61,653 nucleotides of DNA, taken from NCBI GenBank assembly GCA_030153045.1, contig JASLID010000023.1, forward strand, positions 1 to 61,653, written 5' to 3'. A program made the position numbers and the translations under genes. Below, one piece after another: positions 17,827 through 26,176 of this stretch. The stretch comes from Flavobacterium sp. Lineage in GTDB: Bacteria > Bacteroidota > Bacteroidia > Flavobacteriales > Flavobacteriaceae. Positions within the stretch are counted from its first letter, which is position 1. The number at the start of each line of letters is the position of its first letter. Under the pieces are notes generated by a model. It had not been told where the DNA came from and searched no databases. It was given only the letters and a program-made list of their open reading frames with translations.

Positions 17827-17943
17827 AGTGCTGACAGGATAATTTTCACTACTAAGAAATTCTTTTTGGACCTTTCTGAAAGCGAGGAAAATGAAGCTGA
17901 AATCAAGGGAGTTTTAGAAAAAGAGATTGGCTTTGTAGAGTAA
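17827..17943 (+). pseudogene. Possible 3' gene remnant
   Basis: An open frame without a start codon, beginning just after an in-frame TAG, encodes a peptide ending FFLDLSESEENEAEIKGVLE, then KEIGFVE and TAA. It is followed by a terminator-like hairpin (17967-17993). This looks like the C-terminal end of a lost gene; the family is not recognised. Confidence 0.35.
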
Positions 17944-17966
17944 GAATATCTTTAATAATAAAGTAT

Positions 17967-18006
17967 AAAACAGGAGCCTAAGTTTCCGGTTTTTTTGTTT
18001 TCTTTG
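17967..18006 (+). promoter_or_regulatory. Terminator-promoter junction upstream of the 18028 lipoprotein gene
   Basis: A weak hairpin (AAAAC-A-GGA / TCC-G-GTTTT, 17967-17993) with a T-run is immediately followed by TTTCTTTG at 17999-18006, a variant of the TAnnTTTG -7 element, then GCCGAAATT. The same TTTCTTTGCC..AAATT block precedes the paralogous gene at 18955. Confidence 0.45.
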
Positions 18007-18027
18007 CCGAAATTTAAATACCCCAAG

Positions 18028-18858
18028 ATGAAAAAAATTATCCTACTGTTAAGTGTTGTTGCACTTGCCTTTAACTCGTGTACTACCAGCGAAGATTCCT
18101 CAACTCCAGAGCCAATTGATGAAACGGGCAACGTATTGCTGAAAAAAACAATTACAACGAAAGGTAGTGTTGTCACAACAGATGTCTATTCATACAACGA
18201 TAAAAAAATCAATAAAATTGTTTCCACTGACGGAACGAACAATGGTGAAACCAGATTTACCTACACAGGTGATTTAATTACTAAAATTGAAGTTCTCTCC
18301 AATGATGTTTTAAAGTCAAAAAAGGAATATACTTACCAAAATGATAAGATAACAGAGATTATCACGCATGAATATAACGGAGCACAGACGACTAAGAAAA
18401 AAGCAGTATATGTTCATGATATTATTAACGTAGATGAAAAAGTAGCCAATTACGAAATCTTTAGTATCAACATGACAAACAATCAGGAGACATTAATTAC
18501 AGATGGGACAATATATTTTTCAGGAAGAACTGTAATGAGCCAGTTAAATACAGACTATCCTGTCATTGCAGGCCGATACGACGATAGTTATTCAGAATAC
18601 ACCCACAACTTCAAAAAGAATCCAACGTTAAACATTGTCGGTTACGCAAAATTATTTGACAATGTAAACGCGACTTCTTGGGGGAATATAGGCAATAAAA
18701 AGCTTACCACTGACGTAAATGTTGATGGTGTATGGACAACGAAAACAATGAATTATAAGAGAACATATACTTATAATGCAGATCTTTTTCCAAACCAAAG
18801 AAAAAGCTATAACAAAGACGAAGAGTTAGACAACACAACTCAATATTTCTACGAGTAA
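18028..18858 (+). CDS. Lipoprotein with YD/RHS-like beta repeats
   Basis: 276 aa from the ATG at 18028, chosen because it gives a clean lipoprotein signal (MKKIILLLSVVALAFNSC, Cys at 18); the longer frame has no use for the extra residues. The mature part contains short repeats of the type YSYNDKKINKI, FTYTGDLITKIE and YTYQNDKITEI, like the YD repeats of RHS-type shells, so a small beta-sheet surface protein is likely. It is a paralogue of the next gene (18955-19701). Function is unknown. Confidence 0.82.
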   Translation: MKKIILLLSVVALAFNSCTTSEDSSTPEPIDETGNVLLKKTITTKGSVVTTDVYSYNDKKINKIVSTDGTNNGETRFTYTGDLITKIEVLSNDVLKSKKEYTYQNDKITEIITHEYNGAQTTKKKAVYVHDIINVDEKVANYEIFSINMTNNQETLITDGTIYFSGRTVMSQLNTDYPVIAGRYDDSYSEYTHNFKKNPTLNIVGYAKLFDNVNATSWGNIGNKKLTTDVNVDGVWTTKTMNYKRTYTYNADLFPNQRKSYNKDEELDNTTQYFYE

Positions 18859-18883
18859 TCATATATTTATAAGCAAACAAACT

Positions 18884-18930
18884 CTTTCAGTTCAAATCAT
18901 TTGAATTGAAAGGGTTTTTTGCTTTCTTTG
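18884..18930 (+). promoter_or_regulatory. Terminator fused to the promoter of the 18955 lipoprotein gene
   Basis: A 13-bp stem CTTTCAGTTCAAA/TTTGAATTGAAAG (18884-18896/18900-18912, one G-U pair) with a T-run ends the upstream gene. TTTCTTTG at 18923-18930 then gives a -7-like element, and a TTG inside the terminator arm (18901-18903) lies 19 nt upstream, the -33 spacing. Confidence 0.55.
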
Positions 18931-18954
18931 CCAAAATTATTAAACTTCAAAATC

Positions 18955-19701
18955 ATGAAAAAATTCATTTATGCAATTAGTGCTTTAGCGTTAATTTTTA
19001 CATCTTGTTCAAGCGATAGTGATAGTGCTTCCGAAGATTCATCTAACAATAGTTTAGTATTGTTAAAGAAAACAACTGATTCAGACGGTGCGATTGTTAA
19101 TTATACTTATAATGGGAACAAAATTGTAAGCATTGTTGATAATGATACAGATGAGTCTGATGAGTATTATACTTATACAGGAGATTTAATAACTCAACTG
19201 GAATGGAAAATAGACGGAAATGTAGAACAAAGAAATACTTATGAGTATAATGCTGATGGGAAATTAGTCGCTTTTAAAAGGTTTGATTTAGGTATGAGTT
19301 GGGGGAATAAAGAAGTGTACACTTATAATGCGGATGGGACTATTTCTTTTGATCATTATGTTGGTGATTTAACTACTCAAACTCAATTAAACCATTCTGG
19401 AAAAATCTTTTTTACGAACGGAGAAATCACCAAAATTGAGGAATATGATATACATGGAGTAACCCATACAACTACCTATACTTATGATAGTAAAAACTAT
19501 GCTTTGAAAAACGTACTTGGTTTTAATAAAATTGCTTTTGTTGATGGTGGAGGATCGCCAATTAATCATAACCTATTAAGTGAAAGTTTTCCTGGACATC
19601 CTACAATTAACTATTCATATCTATTCGAATCAAATGATTACCCTAAATCTTGCACTGAAACAGATAATGACTATGTACTAACTACTCAATTTTTTTATTA
19701 A
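18955..19701 (+). CDS. Lipoprotein with YD/RHS-like beta repeats
   Basis: 248 aa from the ATG at 18955, which gives a lipoprotein signal ending LALIFTSC (Cys at 17) followed by a Ser/Asp-rich linker. YD-like repeats follow: YTYNGNKIVSIV, YTYTGDLITQLEW, YEYNADGKLVAFK, YTYNADGTISFD and YTYDSKNYALK. It is a paralogue of 18028-18858 and probably exposed on the outer membrane. Function is unknown. It ends in a strong bidirectional terminator. Confidence 0.83.
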   Translation: MKKFIYAISALALIFTSCSSDSDSASEDSSNNSLVLLKKTTDSDGAIVNYTYNGNKIVSIVDNDTDESDEYYTYTGDLITQLEWKIDGNVEQRNTYEYNADGKLVAFKRFDLGMSWGNKEVYTYNADGTISFDHYVGDLTTQTQLNHSGKIFFTNGEITKIEEYDIHGVTHTTTYTYDSKNYALKNVLGFNKIAFVDGGGSPINHNLLSESFPGHPTINYSYLFESNDYPKSCTETDNDYVLTTQFFY

Positions 19702-19725
19702 TAAATTTAATTAGTTATAAAAAGT

Positions 19726-19758
19726 AAAAACCCAAAATCATTGAGATTTTGGGTTTTT
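19726..19758. terminator. Bidirectional terminator
   Basis: A perfect 14-bp stem AAAAACCCAAAATC/GATTTTGGGTTTTT with a 5-nt loop lies between the lipoprotein gene (plus) and the ABC transporter gene (minus). Confidence 0.9.
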
Positions 19759-19763
19759 GTTTT

Positions 19764-21524
19764 TTATATAACAGGTGTAGTTTTTCGTTCTCCAATTTGC
19801 TGTCTCCACATTGCATAATACAAGCCTTTTTCGACTAGTAAATCCTCGTGTTTTCCTTCTTCAATGATTTTTCCTTGTTCCAACACAAAAATCTTATCTG
19901 CATGCATGATAGTAGACAATCGGTGGGCAATTAAAACGGTAATTCTATCTTGATCTGAAATATTTCGAATGGTTGAGGTAATTTCTTCTTCGGTTATGGA
20001 ATCTAAAGCTGAAGTTGCTTCATCAAAAATTAGTAAGTTAGGATGACGCAATATGGCACGAGCAATCGATAAACGTTGTTTTTCGCCACCAGACACTTTT
20101 ATTCCACCTTCACCAATAGTGGTGTCTAAGCCGTTTTCAGCACGATTTAATAATTTTTCGCAACTGGCTTTGTGTAACGCATCTAATAATTCCTGATCAG
20201 TAGCGTCAGGTTTTACAAATAATAAGTTTTCTCTAATGGTTCCCGAAAACAACTGAGCATCTTGAGTCACAAATCCTAATTGTTGACGTAATTCCAAAAT
20301 GTCAATTGCTTTGGAATCGACACCATTATACAAAACATGTCCTTCCGCTGGAGGGTATAATCCAACCAATAATTTCACTAAAGTGGTTTTGCCGGCACCA
20401 GATGGTCCTACGAAAGCAATAGTTTCGCCTTGTCTGATATTGAAATTAATATTTTCTACAGCAGATTGTTTAGCTGTTTTGTGTTTAAAGCTCACATTTG
20501 AAAAAGTCAATGATTGAATTGTTCCAATGTTTTTAGGATTGGTTGGACGATGTTCGGAAGTAGTATTGAGCAGGTGTTCAAAGTTCTCCATAGAAACCTT
20601 CGTCTCATTTTTGGCAATAATAAAAGCACTTAATTCTTGTAACGGATTAAAAATAAAGAAAGTAAAAAATACCATCGTTAATAAATCACCCACCACTATT
20701 TTACTATTAAATAAAAAATAATACAAAGTAAAAACAATACAAGTTCGCATAAAATGCACTGTCGTTCCTTGTATAAAGCTCAAACTTCTAATGAATCTGA
20801 TTTTTTGAATTTCTAATTGTAAAATCCTAATCGTGTTTGAGTTTAATCGGCCTTCTTCTTGTTGGGTTAATCCCAAACTTTTCACCAATTCAATATTACG
20901 TAAACTTTCAGTAGTAGAGCCCGCTAATGAATTTGTCTGCTGTACTATGGTTCGGGAAACGGCTTTAATTTTCTTGCCCAAAAAAGAACTAATGAAAGCA
21001 ATGATTGGAGCTGTTAAAATAAACACAATAGCAATTCTAAAATCAATTCTTGAGATATAAACTAAGACAAAAATAAATCCAATAATAGTTTGAAAAATTA
21101 AGGATATAGAAAGTGTAATGAGTTTTTCAGAATCTAATCGAACTTTTTGAAGCATACTTAATGTTTTACCACTTTGTTGGTCTTCAAACTCCATGTAAGG
21201 TAAGTCTAACGATTTTTTAATCCCATCAGTATACATTTCGGCACCGGTGCGTTGAATGACAATATTGGTAAAGTAATCCTGGAAGTTTTTGGTAATACGC
21301 GAAATCATGGCAGCTCCCAAAGAAAGTCCGAGCCAAAATCCAACCGCTTTGATAAATCCCATTTCGTTTCCTTTGTATTTGGCAATGCCCACACCGCAAT
21401 CCTGCATTAACTTACCGGTAATAATCGAGTCGCTTAAACTAAAACAAATGTTGATGGCGGCCATCAGCAAAGCGAAAAACAATAAGGCTTTGTGTTTTTT
21501 TAAATAACTATATAGTAGTTTCAT
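19764..21524 (-). CDS. ABC transporter, fused permease and ATPase (exporter type)
   Basis: 586 aa. The N-terminal ~310 residues hold about six transmembrane helices of the ABC exporter fold. The nucleotide-binding domain follows, with Walker A GPSGAGKTT, the Q-loop in FVTQDAQLF, signature VSGGEKQR, Walker B LLIFDEATS and the H-loop histidine in IAHRLST. The architecture matches MsbA-type or multidrug/peptide exporters acting as homodimers. The substrate cannot be told from sequence, and no accessory exporter genes are adjacent. Confidence 0.93.
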   Translation of the reverse strand: MKLLYSYLKKHKALLFFALLMAAINICFSLSDSIITGKLMQDCGVGIAKYKGNEMGFIKAVGFWLGLSLGAAMISRITKNFQDYFTNIVIQRTGAEMYTDGIKKSLDLPYMEFEDQQSGKTLSMLQKVRLDSEKLITLSISLIFQTIIGFIFVLVYISRIDFRIAIVFILTAPIIAFISSFLGKKIKAVSRTIVQQTNSLAGSTTESLRNIELVKSLGLTQQEEGRLNSNTIRILQLEIQKIRFIRSLSFIQGTTVHFMRTCIVFTLYYFLFNSKIVVGDLLTMVFFTFFIFNPLQELSAFIIAKNETKVSMENFEHLLNTTSEHRPTNPKNIGTIQSLTFSNVSFKHKTAKQSAVENINFNIRQGETIAFVGPSGAGKTTLVKLLVGLYPPAEGHVLYNGVDSKAIDILELRQQLGFVTQDAQLFSGTIRENLLFVKPDATDQELLDALHKASCEKLLNRAENGLDTTIGEGGIKVSGGEKQRLSIARAILRHPNLLIFDEATSALDSITEEEITSTIRNISDQDRITVLIAHRLSTIMHADKIFVLEQGKIIEEGKHEDLLVEKGLYYAMWRQQIGERKTTPVI

Positions 21525-21602
21525 AGAATTTTCAGAAGTAGCGCAGAGGCTTGTTTGGTGGAAACAAAAATAAGGAATAAAAGAGTGAAGAAATCGTTAA
21601 AA

Positions 21603-21629
21603 TTGACAAACTAATATTTTGTATTTTTG
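21603..21629 (+). promoter_or_regulatory. Promoter of the GSCFA gene
   Basis: TTG at 21603-21605 and TATTTTTG at 21622-21629 form a -33/-7 pair with a 16-nt spacer. The ATG lies 19 nt further on at 21649. Confidence 0.6.
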
Positions 21630-21648
21630 ATTAAAATTATCAGCCAAT

Positions 21649-22599
21649 ATGAACTTCAGAACCCAAATACCCATTGTTAAAAGTGATTTTCCAATGGATT
21701 ATCAATCGAAAATCATGTCTTTAGGTTCCTGCTTTGCAGAAAATATGGGAGAGAAGTTTGAGTATTTTAAATTTCAATCGGAAGTGAATCCTTTCGGGAT
21801 TATTTTCAATTCAGTTTCTTTAGAAAAAATCATCCGAAGAAGTGTTCAAAAAAAATATTTTACTGAAAAAGATATTTTCATTTACAATGAAGCATGGCAT
21901 TGTTTTGAAGTACATTCGGAGCTTTCAAATGTATCCAAAGAAGCATTTTTAAGTCATCTCAATCAGTTAATCGATTCGACCCATCAACAAATTCTAGAAT
22001 CTACTCATTTCATTATCACATTAGGAACTTCATGGGTATACCGAGATATCATTTCGGGTGAAATTGTAGCCAATTGTCATAAAGTGATGCAAAAACAATT
22101 TACCAAGGAATTGCTTTCCGTCGAGGTAATTGAACAAAGTTTAGAGAACATCATTTCATTAGTGCATACTGTAAATGCAGGTGCTAAATTTATTTTTACC
22201 GTTTCTCCTGTGCGTCATAGTAAAGATGGTTTTGTAGAAAATAATATCAGTAAGGCTCATCTAATAACTGCTATTCATAAAATCGTTAATTCTCAACTAT
22301 CCATAGTTAATTATTTTCCGAGTTACGAAATCATGATGGATGAATTGCGTGATTACCGTTTTTATGCTGAAGATATGTTGCATCCCAACCAAACTGCTAT
22401 CGATTATATTTGGGTGCGTTTTTTTGAAAATTATGTCCAAGAGAATGAATTTGCAACGATGCAGCAGGTGTGTGATGTCCAAAAAGCATTACATCATAGA
22501 CCATTCAATCCGAATTCATTATCGCACCGGAAATTTTTGGAACATCTCAATCAAAAAATCAATACATTAGCTATTGCTTATCCTTTCATGAAGTTTTAA
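21649..22599 (+). CDS. GSCFA domain protein
   Basis: 316 aa, opening with NFRTQIPIVKSDFPMDYQSK and the family-naming motif LGSCFAEN at residues 25-32. The fold is related to SGNH/GDSL hydrolases: the Ser-containing GSCF block, ITLGTSWVYR and a C-terminal DMLHPNQTAIDYIW with Asp and His as possible catalytic residues. It has no signal peptide, so is probably cytoplasmic. The physiological substrate is not known to me. The DUF4230 gene follows after 10 nt in the same direction. Confidence 0.92.
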   Translation: MNFRTQIPIVKSDFPMDYQSKIMSLGSCFAENMGEKFEYFKFQSEVNPFGIIFNSVSLEKIIRRSVQKKYFTEKDIFIYNEAWHCFEVHSELSNVSKEAFLSHLNQLIDSTHQQILESTHFIITLGTSWVYRDIISGEIVANCHKVMQKQFTKELLSVEVIEQSLENIISLVHTVNAGAKFIFTVSPVRHSKDGFVENNISKAHLITAIHKIVNSQLSIVNYFPSYEIMMDELRDYRFYAEDMLHPNQTAIDYIWVRFFENYVQENEFATMQQVCDVQKALHHRPFNPNSLSHRKFLEHLNQKINTLAIAYPFMKF

Positions 22600-22609
22600 T
22601 TGCCCATTT

Positions 22610-23221
22610 ATGATCAACTTATACAAGAAATTATTTTACGGATTACTCATTGTAGTTTTAGGTTTTTTTACCTATAAATTTTTTACTTCAGATGAGGAAA
22701 GTACTACCGAATACAATTCTAATTTGATTCAAGAGCAAATTAAAAATGTAGGGAAGTTGGTCGTAACCGAAGGTCATTTTTCGCAAGTCCTGACATATAA
22801 AGACAAGGATAGTTATTTTGGTGGTGTGATTTCGTTTGATAAAAAAGCTTTGGTTGTAGTCAATTCTGATGTTTCGGTGGCGTATGATTTGCGTCAGATG
22901 AAATACGAAGTAGATGAAAAAAACAAAACTATTTCTATTGTAAGTATTCCAAAAGAAGAAATAAAAATTAGTCCAGATATTCAATATTATGATATTGAGC
23001 AAAGCAAATTTAATGAGTTTACCGGTGCCGATTTCAATAACATCACTAAAAAAGTAAAAGCCGATTTGGCTAAAAAAATTTCCAAATCGACTCTTAAATC
23101 GAATGCTCAAAACAGACTGATTAGCGAACTTTCTAAACTACTCCTCGTTACGCATTCCTTAGGATGGAAAGTGGAGTATAAAGGAGAGGAAGTCACTTCC
23201 GAAAAGCAATTTGCGCCTTAA
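22610..23221 (+). CDS. DUF4230 family membrane-anchored protein
   Basis: 203 aa with one N-terminal transmembrane helix (residues 8-26). A beta-rich domain follows with the pattern GKLVVTEGHFSQVLTYKD, AYDLRQMKYEVDEKNKTISI and IKISPDIQYYDIEQSKFNEF that I associate with DUF4230. The domain should lie in the periplasm. It probably shares the GSCFA promoter. The gene ends directly against the convergent hydroxylase gene with no gap. Function is unknown. Confidence 0.85.
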   Translation: MINLYKKLFYGLLIVVLGFFTYKFFTSDEESTTEYNSNLIQEQIKNVGKLVVTEGHFSQVLTYKDKDSYFGGVISFDKKALVVVNSDVSVAYDLRQMKYEVDEKNKTISIVSIPKEEIKISPDIQYYDIEQSKFNEFTGADFNNITKKVKADLAKKISKSTLKSNAQNRLISELSKLLLVTHSLGWKVEYKGEEVTSEKQFAP

Positions 23222-24979
23222 TTAAGCTGTAGTTTTATCAAAAATCAATTCCAATCCGTTAGTAATTAGTTTGGCTACTTCTGGGCGAGATATTTTCAAG
23301 GCTTCCACATGCGCAACAACTTCTTTTTCAAGAATGATATTATTGTCTTTATGTGTTAGTTCGATGATTTCAATAGCAAGTAACCAATCTTTTGGATGAT
23401 TGTTTTTTGCTATTTCAAAAATCTGTTCCAAAGACAATTTCGCTGGTTTTCCTTCACGGATATCTCTAACATTTTGGTATAAACCTTCTAATTCTTCTCT
23501 TTCAGGCGATTTTTTTGCTTTAATAGTATGACTTGATGGGACATGGTTAATCATATCGAAACTATTTACATCGGCTGGACCAGAAAATGCAGAAATCACT
23601 TTTTTACCAATCGCCATATCATAAGTTCCCCATTCTGGTTGGAATAAAACGGTGTCGTTATGCTTTACAGTACAGTTTTTGAAGCTAATCGTAATAATTT
23701 CTCCTCGTAAGTTTCTTGAACCTGTTATGATTTCACCAGTAACAACAATATCGCCTTCAAATTCTAAGGTTACTTTTTCACCTTCAAAAATAGCATAGGC
23801 ACGCAAATCTCTCGGACTCATGTCTTCGATGGCCAAATTGATGCCCTTTAGTTTTCCGATAGGAGAACCAAAACCTTCTGCATGGTAATTTGTACCATGG
23901 CCAACAAGCTCTTTTTCTCTGTAAGATAAAGCTGTTTTTCCTGTGGTTTGAATATAAATTGGTTTGCCATCGTCTTCAATTACATTGGTAAAAACCCCTG
24001 AAATCTGGATTCCGGTACTCAATTCAATGGTTCCTAAAGCGTTGGAATGTATTAGTTTTTTTATTCCAGAAAGACCACCAGTTCGAAGCGCCATTTTGTT
24101 GGCAAATTCTTCTAAAACTTGGTTTAAATGAGCAAAATCGGGTGTTACATATAATTGTGGTTGAGGTTTTGTGATATCAAAACTTTGATCCGCCGCCGAA
24201 ATATCATAGGGGATTTTTTTGACGTTATCCGTCATACACCAAGCACTTTCACCAATAGAAGAAAGTAGTCCAGCGCCATAAATTTTAGGATTCTCTACTG
24301 TTCCAATTAAGCCATATTCTACTGTCCACCAGTGTAAATTTCTGATTTGTGCCATTTCTGACATTTCTCCCATATTGTTTTGCAAGTAATCGACTTGTTT
24401 TTCTGCGGCTTCAATTTCCGCTTGAGGCGTACCCTCCGCTTCTTTTATAATCGATAATAAACGGACTGCTTCGTACATTTCATAATCGCGTGATGACGAA
24501 ATGGCTTTGCATCCAATTTCTCCAAAACGGCGTAAATATTCAGCATATTCCGGATTGGCAATAATAGGAGCGTGTCCGGCACCTTCGTGAATGATATCCG
24601 GAGCAGGCGTATATTCAATATGTTCTAACTGACGGATGTCGGAAGCAATCACCAATACATTGTAAGCTTGAAATTCCATAAAGGCGTTTGGTGGAATAAA
24701 ACCATCCACAGCAACAGCTGCCCAACCAATTTCTTTTAGAATTCGGTTCATGCCATACATGTTTGGAATATTCTCAATTTCAAGACCGGTTTTCTTCAGT
24801 CCATCTAAATAAGAATTATGAGCTACTTTAGATAAGTAATCGACATTTTTACGCATTACATAGCGCCACACTGCTTGATTAATAGGAGTATAATCAGCAT
24901 AGTCCTGTGGTTTGATAAATTGTTTTAAATGTTTGGGTAATCTTTCGATTAGCGGATTACTTTCAAATGCGGTATTCAT
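23222..24979 (-). CDS. Aromatic amino acid hydroxylase (phenylalanine 4-monooxygenase type)
   Basis: 585 aa, far longer than the ~260-300 aa of proteobacterial PhhA. The iron ligands are His131 and His136 in DIIHEGAGHAP and Glu221 in WWTVEYGL. The enzyme uses a pterin cofactor and O2 to hydroxylate Phe, and related enzymes act on Trp or Tyr. Residues from about 300 to 585 form an additional C-terminal part (including a beta-rich region near GDIVVTGEIITGSRNLRGE) with no counterpart in the short enzymes; this long form seems usual in Bacteroidota. No pterin-recycling gene is adjacent. Substrate is inferred from the family. Confidence 0.88.
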   Translation of the reverse strand: MNTAFESNPLIERLPKHLKQFIKPQDYADYTPINQAVWRYVMRKNVDYLSKVAHNSYLDGLKKTGLEIENIPNMYGMNRILKEIGWAAVAVDGFIPPNAFMEFQAYNVLVIASDIRQLEHIEYTPAPDIIHEGAGHAPIIANPEYAEYLRRFGEIGCKAISSSRDYEMYEAVRLLSIIKEAEGTPQAEIEAAEKQVDYLQNNMGEMSEMAQIRNLHWWTVEYGLIGTVENPKIYGAGLLSSIGESAWCMTDNVKKIPYDISAADQSFDITKPQPQLYVTPDFAHLNQVLEEFANKMALRTGGLSGIKKLIHSNALGTIELSTGIQISGVFTNVIEDDGKPIYIQTTGKTALSYREKELVGHGTNYHAEGFGSPIGKLKGINLAIEDMSPRDLRAYAIFEGEKVTLEFEGDIVVTGEIITGSRNLRGEIITISFKNCTVKHNDTVLFQPEWGTYDMAIGKKVISAFSGPADVNSFDMINHVPSSHTIKAKKSPEREELEGLYQNVRDIREGKPAKLSLEQIFEIAKNNHPKDWLLAIEIIELTHKDNNIILEKEVVAHVEALKISRPEVAKLITNGLELIFDKTTA

Positions 24980-25054
24980 GATTTCTTTATGTTGTGTCTG
25001 AGCCGTAAAGTTATGAAATGTTTGATGACATTACAACGATTTTAGCATACTGTG

Positions 25055-26104
25055 CTAATTCTTTTGATAATCTAATTGTTGTTGTTTTGATTTTCTGTTT
25101 TTGAGCATGTTGACATACTTTAGGGCTAATTTATCTCCGTAATCGGCATAAGATTTTGAAGCCCAATCGATGGCGGTGTCTAAATTTCCATTTATTTCGT
25201 TGATGATGGCCATGTTGTAACAAGCTCTTCCAGCAATTTCTGGATCAGGATTGTTTGTCTCTTTTGCCCATAATTCGGCAGCACCATCCCAGTTTCCGGT
25301 TTGTGCTCTACGTTTGCCAATTTCGAAGTTGTTCGTTCCTTTTACGTAATAATCTCGAGAAACCCGAGTGTAGTAGGGAACCAGTCTTAGTGCATAATTC
25401 TGTCCAATTTTATCACTGATATTTAAAACAGCTTCTTTCCTCCCGATGATGGCTTCTAGTGCTCTAACAGGATTAATGCCTCTGCCGGTTAATGTTACAT
25501 TATCGTTTGTAGTAAATTCTTCCACAATGATTTTTTCTTTAGGATAATAAATTCGCCAACCAGTTTTAATTAAAGTATTTATGGTTGCTTGATGTTCAAT
25601 CATTGGGATTTTAAGCCCTAGAACATTCTTGGTTTCGATATTCGCCGTTTTATAGTCCACTTTGGCGTCGGTATCAAAAAAAGAAAGTTCAAAGATGGTT
25701 TCTATTTTATTTTCCTTGCAAATTTTATCGAGTTTATCCCAAGTAATTGCTTCAGGAAACAAACTTAATCCGTTGCTTAAATACTTTGTACTGTCAATTT
25801 GAACAACACTTTTAATTTGATTGTTTTTTAATAATTCAGTTTTGAGACCCAACATGGCATTGTGGGATCCTTTTTGGTCTAATTGTTTTCCTTCGGCAGA
25901 AAGTACTTTGTCTATGGCGTCTAATGCTCCATTTTGTTTAGATGAAGCACTTCGGTTGATGATACCTACATGCATTTCTTTTACATTAATATGTACTGGA
26001 GCTGGCTCTGTAACTCTGAGGGTCATCAGATTTGTGGAGCTGCAGGAAAACAGCAATCCTATTAGGACTGCTGTTAAAAATATTTTAAAATAATTTTTTA
26101 TCAT
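25055..26104 (-). CDS. Lipoprotein, DUF6340-like
   Basis: 349 aa. The lipoprotein signal peptide ends in LIGLLFSC (Cys at residue 21). The mature domain starts with TLRVTEPAPVHI and VGIINRS, and the C-terminal ~90 residues look like TPR helices (WDGAAELWAKETNNPDPEIAGRA, read over two helices). I associate this with the Bacteroidota family DUF6340; function is unknown. It lies 75 nt upstream of the hydroxylase gene and could be co-transcribed with it. Confidence 0.75.
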   Translation of the reverse strand: MIKNYFKIFLTAVLIGLLFSCSSTNLMTLRVTEPAPVHINVKEMHVGIINRSASSKQNGALDAIDKVLSAEGKQLDQKGSHNAMLGLKTELLKNNQIKSVVQIDSTKYLSNGLSLFPEAITWDKLDKICKENKIETIFELSFFDTDAKVDYKTANIETKNVLGLKIPMIEHQATINTLIKTGWRIYYPKEKIIVEEFTTNDNVTLTGRGINPVRALEAIIGRKEAVLNISDKIGQNYALRLVPYYTRVSRDYYVKGTNNFEIGKRRAQTGNWDGAAELWAKETNNPDPEIAGRACYNMAIINEINGNLDTAIDWASKSYADYGDKLALKYVNMLKNRKSKQQQLDYQKN

Positions 26105-26176
26105 GAGTGTTAATCGTTTGATTATTATTCAAATGTAAACTTTTTGAGAAATAATCAAAATATGAAAAGGAAATAT

